Origin: Phycisphaeraceae bacterium
GTDB lineage: Bacteria > Planctomycetota > Phycisphaerae > Phycisphaerales > Phycisphaeraceae
NCBI GenBank assembly: GCA_020850375.1
Contig: JADZET010000406.1
Span: 1 to 9,043, forward strand
Reading direction: 5' to 3'
DNA: 9,043 bases
Positions 5,150 to 9,043 of the stretch are shown one piece after another (within the stretch, counting starts at the first letter, position 1; the number at the start of each line of letters is the position of its first letter). A program made the translations under genes and the position numbers. Under the pieces are notes generated by a model. It was not told the origin of the DNA, made no database searches, and saw nothing but the letters and a program-made list of their open reading frames with translations.

Positions 5150-7524
5150 CCACCGAGCCCAACAGCCTTCATCGCGCCGCGGCGGGTTACCTGGCCGCCG
5201 GCCTGTGCGCCCTGCCCGCGCTGCGGGCCCCCAAGCGCCCGGCGGTGGGCTCGTGGAAGCGCTACCGCCAGCGGCTGCCGACGGAGGCGGAGCTGTCGGC
5301 ATGGTTCGCCAACACCGATCCGGGGCCCGACGCCGTGTGCATCCTCTGCGGGCAGGTCTCGGGCCATGCCGAGATGATCGACTTTGACGCCCAGGGGGAG
5401 CTGTTTGCCGCGTGGGCGGAGCGCATCCCCCCCGAGATCCTGGTCCGGCTGGTCATCGAGACCACCCAGCGCGGCGGCCGGCACGTCTTCTACCGCTGCC
5501 AGGGCCCGGTCTGCGGCAACATGAAGCTGGCCCAGCGGCGTTCCGGGGGCGAGGGGGACAAGGTCGTCACGCTCATCGAGACCCGTGGCGAGGGCGGGCT
5601 GTTCCTGTGCGCGCCGACGGCTGGGTATGAAGTGATCCAGGGGGACCTATCTCAGCCCCCCGTGCTGAGCGAAGCCGAGAGAGATGTGCTCTTGCAGGCG
5701 GCCTGGGAGCTCAACGCGTACCTGCCCCCGGTGGTGGATGGCGGATCGGTAAGGCGTGCTGATCGGCTGCCAACGGCTGGTGGTGGGACACACCCCTCTG
5801 ACAGGCCCGGTGACGACTTCAATCGCCGGGGTGACCCGCGCAGCGTGCTCGAGCAGCACGGTTGGGTGTGCGTCCGTGACGGGGCCAATGCCTACTGGCG
5901 TCGCCCGGGCAAAGCCTCGGGCTGGTCCGCCACGCTTAAGGACCGGGTGTTCTATGTCTTTAGCGCCAACGCCGCGCCCTTCGAGCCCAACCGGGCCTAT
6001 TCGCCGTTCTCGGTCTATGCGCTCCTGAACCACGGCGGGGACTTTGAGCAGGCCGCCCGATCCCTGCGCCAGTTGGGGTATGGGAGCGACTCGTTACCCA
6101 CCCCCAACCATGGGGTGGACATCTCCGCCCTGGTGGGATTGCCGGTTACCCCTGGCGATGCGGCGAACAAGCTGCCCGCCCGTGCACCCGAGTCTTCACT
6201 TCCGGGGGATCCGGGCCCCATGCCCGCCGAGATGCTGCGGGTGCCGGGCTTCGTGAGTGAGGTCATGGACCACACGCTGGCGACGGCGCCGTACCCGAAC
6301 CTGGCCATGTCCTTTGCTGGGGCATTGTCGCTCCTGGCGTTTCTCGCCGGGCGCAAGGTCCGGGACGGGGGTGACAACCGCACGAATCTCTACCTCCTGG
6401 GCCTGGCCCACTCGGCGGCGGGCAAGGATTGGCCTCGCAAGATCAACACCCAGATCGTCCACCAGGTCGGCCTAGCCAGCGGCCTCGGCGAGCGCTTCGC
6501 CAGCGGCGAGGGCATCCAGGACGCCCTGTTCCACACCCCGGCGGTGCTCTTCCAGACCGACGAGATCGACGGCCTGCTCCAGTCGATCAACAAGGCCAAG
6601 GACGCCCGGCACGAGGCGATCATGTCCACGCTGCTGACGATGTACTCCTCGGCCAACAGCGTCTTTTCAATGCGCCGCAAGGCCAGTGCCTCGCTCTCCG
6701 CCCCCGCCCCCGGAAGTGGCCACGGCCCCGGAAGCGGCCCGCGGGTGATTGACCAGCCGCACCTGGTCATCTTCGGCACAGCCATCCCGAACCACTACTA
6801 CGAGGCCCTGAGCGAGCGGATGCTCACCAACGGGTTTTTCGCGCGGATGATCATCCTCGAGGCCGGCCCGCGTGGCCCGGGCCAGGAGCCGCACCTACGA
6901 GATCTGCCCCCACGCGTCCTGGCCACGGCCCAGTGGTGGGCCGCCTACCGGCCCGGCAAGGGCAACCTCGAGGACTTCCACCCCGTGCCGGCCGTGGTGG
7001 AGCACAGCGACGAGGCCCGCCGGGTGCTCGTGGACACCCGCCAGCAGGCCGAGGGCGAGTACAGCCAAGCCGAGGCCCGGGGCGACACGGTCGGCACCAC
7101 GGTCTGGGGCCGCGTGAGTGAGCAGGTCCGCAAGCTCGCCCTGATCTATGCCGTCAGCGAGAACCACCTGTCCCCGCGCATTGGCCTGGCGGCTGTGCAG
7201 TGGGCTTCGGCGTTCGTGCTGCACCAGACCCAGCGGATGCTCGCGATGGCCGCCAGCCACGTGGCGGAGAACCCCTTCCACGCCGAGTGCCTCAAGGCCG
7301 TTGAGAAGCTCCGCCATGCCCCGGGCCAAGAACTGCCGCACAGCGTGCTGCTTAAGCGCATGAAGATGGACGCCAAGACCTTCGGCACGCTCGTCGAGAC
7401 GCTCGTCCAGCAGGGCGACATGAAGGTGGTGACAACGCCGCGGGCGGGCTGGCCCGTGCGCTGTTATCGCCTGGCAGGCGCAGGGAATCTTGACGGTGAA
7501 GCACCGGTCGGGGGTGAAAGATGA
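5146..7524 (+). CDS. Bifunctional primase-polymerase fused to DUF3987 helicase-like domain
   Basis: 792 residues from TTG 5146. About 5-185 is an archaeo-eukaryotic-type primase-polymerase domain: AAAGYLAAGLCALP, then the metal-binding IDFD (D79, D81) and GGRHVFYR (H113), and LIETRGEGGLFLCAPTAGY. A second module at about 235-313 (EQHGWVCVRDG, RPGKASGWSATL, VFSANAAPF, AARSLRQLGYG) is the piece usual in phage primases before the helicase part. From about 366 a DUF3987 domain follows, with a Walker-A-like HSAAGKD (G426, K427), a Walker-B-like LFQTDEID (D472, E473) and FGTAIPNHYYEAL. About 727-785 looks like a winged helix. It would prime and unwind at the phage origin. A structured, AT-rich region lies immediately downstream. 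Motif copies encode the Gly/Pro-rich loops near 132, 352 and 521-530. Confidence 0.85.
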   Translation: MTTEPNSLHRAAAGYLAAGLCALPALRAPKRPAVGSWKRYRQRLPTEAELSAWFANTDPGPDAVCILCGQVSGHAEMIDFDAQGELFAAWAERIPPEILVRLVIETTQRGGRHVFYRCQGPVCGNMKLAQRRSGGEGDKVVTLIETRGEGGLFLCAPTAGYEVIQGDLSQPPVLSEAERDVLLQAAWELNAYLPPVVDGGSVRRADRLPTAGGGTHPSDRPGDDFNRRGDPRSVLEQHGWVCVRDGANAYWRRPGKASGWSATLKDRVFYVFSANAAPFEPNRAYSPFSVYALLNHGGDFEQAARSLRQLGYGSDSLPTPNHGVDISALVGLPVTPGDAANKLPARAPESSLPGDPGPMPAEMLRVPGFVSEVMDHTLATAPYPNLAMSFAGALSLLAFLAGRKVRDGGDNRTNLYLLGLAHSAAGKDWPRKINTQIVHQVGLASGLGERFASGEGIQDALFHTPAVLFQTDEIDGLLQSINKAKDARHEAIMSTLLTMYSSANSVFSMRRKASASLSAPAPGSGHGPGSGPRVIDQPHLVIFGTAIPNHYYEALSERMLTNGFFARMIILEAGPRGPGQEPHLRDLPPRVLATAQWWAAYRPGKGNLEDFHPVPAVVEHSDEARRVLVDTRQQAEGEYSQAEARGDTVGTTVWGRVSEQVRKLALIYAVSENHLSPRIGLAAVQWASAFVLHQTQRMLAMAASHVAENPFHAECLKAVEKLRHAPGQELPHSVLLKRMKMDAKTFGTLVETLVQQGDMKVVTTPRAGWPVRCYRLAGAGNLDGEAPVGGER
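5541..5550 (+). repeat. Dispersed motif (10 of 11 bases) inside the primase gene
   Basis: TTCCGGGGGC, where G replaces the first C of the full motif. It encodes a Ser-Gly-Gly loop in the primase domain. Confidence 0.55.
6199..6208 (+). repeat. Dispersed motif (10-base core) inside the primase gene
   Basis: CTTCCGGGGG preceded by A and followed by ATCCGGG. It falls in the linker between the middle module and the DUF3987 domain. Confidence 0.6.
6706..6734 (-). repeat. Dispersed motif, two close copies inside the primase gene
   Basis: GCCCCCGGAAGT at 6706-6717 and the one-C-shorter GCCCCGGAAG at 6725-6734. Together they encode the Ala/Pro/Gly/Ser-rich loop APAPGSGHGPGSGP in the DUF3987 domain. 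Confidence 0.7.
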
Positions 7525-7725
7525 ATCCCTCAACCCGCACCAAGGTTCGCCATGATTCATCCAAGACTCACCCCCCAAGGGTGAAACTCCAGCAACGCGA
7601 AAACAGCATAAATATAGAGAAAAACAACAACTCTCTCTCTATGTTTCCCCCTTTCACCCCCACCCCCTCGCGCAAGGCCCGCCCGCGTGTTTTGGCGCGT
7701 GTATGCGCGAGGGGGGGTGAAAAGG
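7511..7725. other. Structured AT-rich intergenic region, candidate replication origin
   Basis: The word GGGGTGAAA or its complement occurs at 7511-7519, 7652-7660 and 7714-7722, and GGGTGAAA occurs at 7579-7586. Four inverted repeats follow one another. GATGAATC (7520-7527) faces GATTCATC (7554-7561). TCACCC (7568-7573) faces GGGTGA (7579-7584). An 11-base AT-rich arm (7610-7620) faces 7636-7646 with one G-T. The last is a long interrupted stem, TTTCACC plus CCCCCTCGCGCA (left, 7652-7674) with TGCGCGAGGGGG plus GGTGAAA (right, 7704-7722). By my count 7597-7646 is about two-thirds A/T in otherwise very GC-rich DNA. Repeated words beside an AT-rich element next to a primase gene resemble a phage origin. 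A control region or terminator cluster would also fit. Confidence 0.45.
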
Positions 7726-7832
7726 TGAATCTTCAGAATCGGCTGACTGGCATAGCCCCCGGGCCCAGCCGGAACAACCCAGCCCGAGCGTGCGCCTTTG
7801 GCCACGGTTGGCCCCACGTCCCGCCCCCGCAC

Positions 7833-7907
7833 GCCGGTGGGCCAGCCCGACCACCCGGCGCTCCGGCCCGACAGGGCCAAACGTCGCGGGTCTGCCAGTC
7901 TGGCAGA
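7833..7907. other. Run of three hairpins upstream of the methyltransferase gene
   Basis: Three inverted repeats lie in a row. GCCGGTGG (7833-7840) pairs with CCACCCGGC (7851-7859) with one bulged C. GGCCC (7865-7869) pairs with GGGCC (7874-7878) around GACA. TCTGCCA (7891-7897) pairs perfectly with TGGCAGA (7901-7907) around GTC. A motif copy follows at 7911. No T-run is present, so none is a standard terminator. The open frames here have biased, low-complexity translations and I do not regard them as genes. I see no clear promoter in 7741-8039. Confidence 0.4.
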
Positions 7908-7910
7908 GCC

Positions 7911-7927
7911 AACTTCCGGGGGCGGGT
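7911..7927 (+). repeat. Dispersed motif, 17-base intergenic copy
   Basis: AACTTCCGGGGGCGGGT, identical to 1256-1272 in the tRNA-like element. It is preceded three bases upstream by TGGCAGA. Confidence 0.7.
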
Positions 7928-8039
7928 CCTCCCCGCCAGTTCCTGCCCGAGATGGCCGCGGGAACGGTCACGGGCGTAGGCAGAGTTTGTTTTGGGCGGT
8001 CAGATCTTTCACGACTTACCCCCGCACGGAGGTGCAACC

Positions 8040-9043
8040 ATGACGACCCAGGCGTTTGACGTTCAGTTGTGGCCGATAGAGACCATCACGCCATACCCGG
8101 GCAACCCCCGGCAGAACGAGGATGCGGTGGAGGCCGTGGCGGCGTCGCTGCGTGAGTTCGGGTTCCGCCAGCCGATCGTGGTCGACGAACAGGGCGTGAT
8201 CATCGTCGGCCACACGCGGTTCAAGGCGGCCAAGAAGCTGGGGCTCGAGAAGGTGCCCGTCCACGTCGCCACCGACCTGACGCCGGCCCAGGTCAAAGCC
8301 TACCGCATCGCGGACAACCAGACGGCGAGTCTGGCCGAGTGGGATTACGAACTGCTGCCGATCGAACTGGCGGGGCTGCAGGAGGTCAACTTCGACTTAG
8401 GCCTTCTGGGGTTCGATGCCGAGGAGCTCAACCGCATCATGTCGGGCGACGTGCAGGAGGGGCTGACGGACCCGGATGAGGTGCCGGCCCCGCCCGACGC
8501 GGCGACGACGCAGTCAGGGGACCTGTGGATCCTCGGCGAGCACAGGCTGCTCTGCGGCGACAGCAGTCTTCCTGGGAACGTGGATCGCTTGCTCAATGGT
8601 CAGCCGGTTCACCTGGTGAACACCGACCCGCCCTACAACGTCAAAGTTGAGCCGCGCTCGAACAACGCCATCGCGGCGGGGCTGTCGAGCTTCGAGGTCA
8701 CGCATCACCAGAAACTTGACGTCGAACGGCATCCCGGCAAGGCCAAGCCCACGCAGAAGAAGCTACGGGCGAAGGACCGGCCGCTGGCCAACGACTTCGT
8801 CAGCGATGAGCAGTTCGACAAGCTCCTGGACGCCTGGTTCGGCAACCTCGCTCGTGTGCTTGCCCCCGGAAGAGGCTTCTACATCTGGGGTGGCTACGCC
8901 AACTGCGCCAACTATCCGCCCGTGCTCAAGAAGCATGAGCTCTACTTCAGCCAGGCGGTGATCTGGGTGAAGGAACATCCCGTCCTGACCCGCAAGGACT
9001 TCATGGGCAACCACGAGTGGTGCTTCTACGGCTGGCGCGAGGG
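8040..9043 (+). CDS. ParB-like domain fused to N6-adenine DNA methyltransferase (partial, 3' end outside window)
   Basis: An open frame from ATG 8040 runs off the right edge, giving 334 visible residues. GGAGGT at 8028-8033 lies six bases before the start. Residues about 8-110 form a ParB/sulfiredoxin-like domain: PYPGNPRQNEDAVEAVAASLREFGFRQPIVV, then G57-H58-T59-R60, the conserved GHxR box. It is followed by TQSGDLWILGEHRLLCGDS and methyltransferase motif IV, D196-P197-P198-Y199, which points to adenine N6 methylation. The AdoMet-binding FxGxG motif is expected beyond the edge (permuted, beta-class order). A polar insert (about 203-245) sits between DPPY and the LDAWFGNLARVL helix. Such fusions are common in phages and may protect against host restriction. 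No cognate nuclease is visible. The motif copy at 8862 encodes the APGRG turn before FYIWG. Confidence 0.85.
   Translation, partial: MTTQAFDVQLWPIETITPYPGNPRQNEDAVEAVAASLREFGFRQPIVVDEQGVIIVGHTRFKAAKKLGLEKVPVHVATDLTPAQVKAYRIADNQTASLAEWDYELLPIELAGLQEVNFDLGLLGFDAEELNRIMSGDVQEGLTDPDEVPAPPDAATTQSGDLWILGEHRLLCGDSSLPGNVDRLLNGQPVHLVNTDPPYNVKVEPRSNNAIAAGLSSFEVTHHQKLDVERHPGKAKPTQKKLRAKDRPLANDFVSDEQFDKLLDAWFGNLARVLAPGRGFYIWGGYANCANYPPVLKKHELYFSQAVIWVKEHPVLTRKDFMGNHEWCFYGWRE
8862..8872 (-). repeat. Dispersed motif inside the methyltransferase gene
   Basis: GCCCCCGGAAG, an exact reverse-orientation copy. Here it encodes a turn that the family normally has (xPGG-like), so it does not look like an added loop. 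Confidence 0.65.

Noticed and set aside
4553..5302. Long minus-strand open frame opposite the helicase and primase genes
   Set aside because: It is a shadow of GC-rich coding DNA with a Pro/Arg/Gly-heavy translation. The + strand frames carry clear family motifs.
7652..7722. Rho-independent terminator after the primase gene
   Set aside because: The stem is long and GC-rich, but the loop is about 29 bases and no T-run follows on either strand at the usual place.
7521..7979. Open frame of 152 codons overlapping the primase stop
   Set aside because: The translation is low in hydrophobic core, follows local base composition (Asn/Lys-rich in the AT island, Pro/Arg/Gly-rich after), has no motif, and runs through several inverted repeats.
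7654..8037. Minus-strand open frame in the gap before the methyltransferase
   Set aside because: Arg/Gly-rich translation, no recognisable domain, no good ribosome site, and it overlaps the hairpin array.

Overview
The window looks like the DNA recombination and replication block of a tailed phage or prophage from a high-GC bacterium (G+C about two-thirds by eye). The evidence is the gene content: a RecE-type exonuclease, a phage AAA_24/Sak4-like ATPase, a DUF669 protein, a RusA resolvase, a phage superfamily 2 helicase, a primase-helicase and a ParB-methyltransferase fusion, all on the + strand. Protein style (Gly/Pro-rich loops, the methyltransferase subtype) made me think of a Planctomycetota-type host, but I could not search a database, so this is only a lean. 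No integrase, structural or lysis gene is visible, so I cannot say whether it is free phage or prophage.

Layout. 1-176: C-terminal end of a small helix-turn-helix protein. 177-324: leader with a strong GC-rich hairpin. 325-1134: PD-(D/E)XK exonuclease. 1135-1386: gap holding an unusual tRNA-like element without a recognisable D arm. 1387-2244: P-loop ATPase. 2248-2727: DUF669 putative ssDNA-binding protein. 2728-2781: C-rich tract. 2782-3015: small two-helix membrane protein. 3009-3425: RusA-type Holliday junction resolvase (GTG start). 3425-5149: DEAH helicase ending in an SSB-like DEDIPF tail. 5146-7524: primase-polymerase/DUF3987 helicase (TTG start). 7525-8039: no convincing gene, but a dense set of inverted repeats, repeated GGGGTGAAA words and an AT-rich palindrome, which together make a candidate replication origin or control region. 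8040 to the edge: ParB-like domain fused to an adenine methyltransferase, cut by the window end.

How the genes fit together. From 2782 to 7524 the genes overlap by 1 to 7 bases, which suggests translational coupling. The nuclease would resect ends, the ATPase and DUF669 protein would handle single strands and annealing, the helicase and RusA would branch-migrate and cut junctions, and the primase-helicase would start and drive replication. The methyltransferase, after a structured gap, may protect the DNA or mark it.

The most unexpected signal cuts across gene boundaries. A short motif, CTTCCGGGGGC, or its reverse complement GCCCCCGGAAG, recurs about a dozen times. It lies both in gaps and in frame inside most of the genes, where it mostly encodes Gly/Ser- or Pro/Gly-rich loops. 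Two gap copies are identical over 17 bases, and both lie near TGGCAGA/TCTGCCA heptamers.
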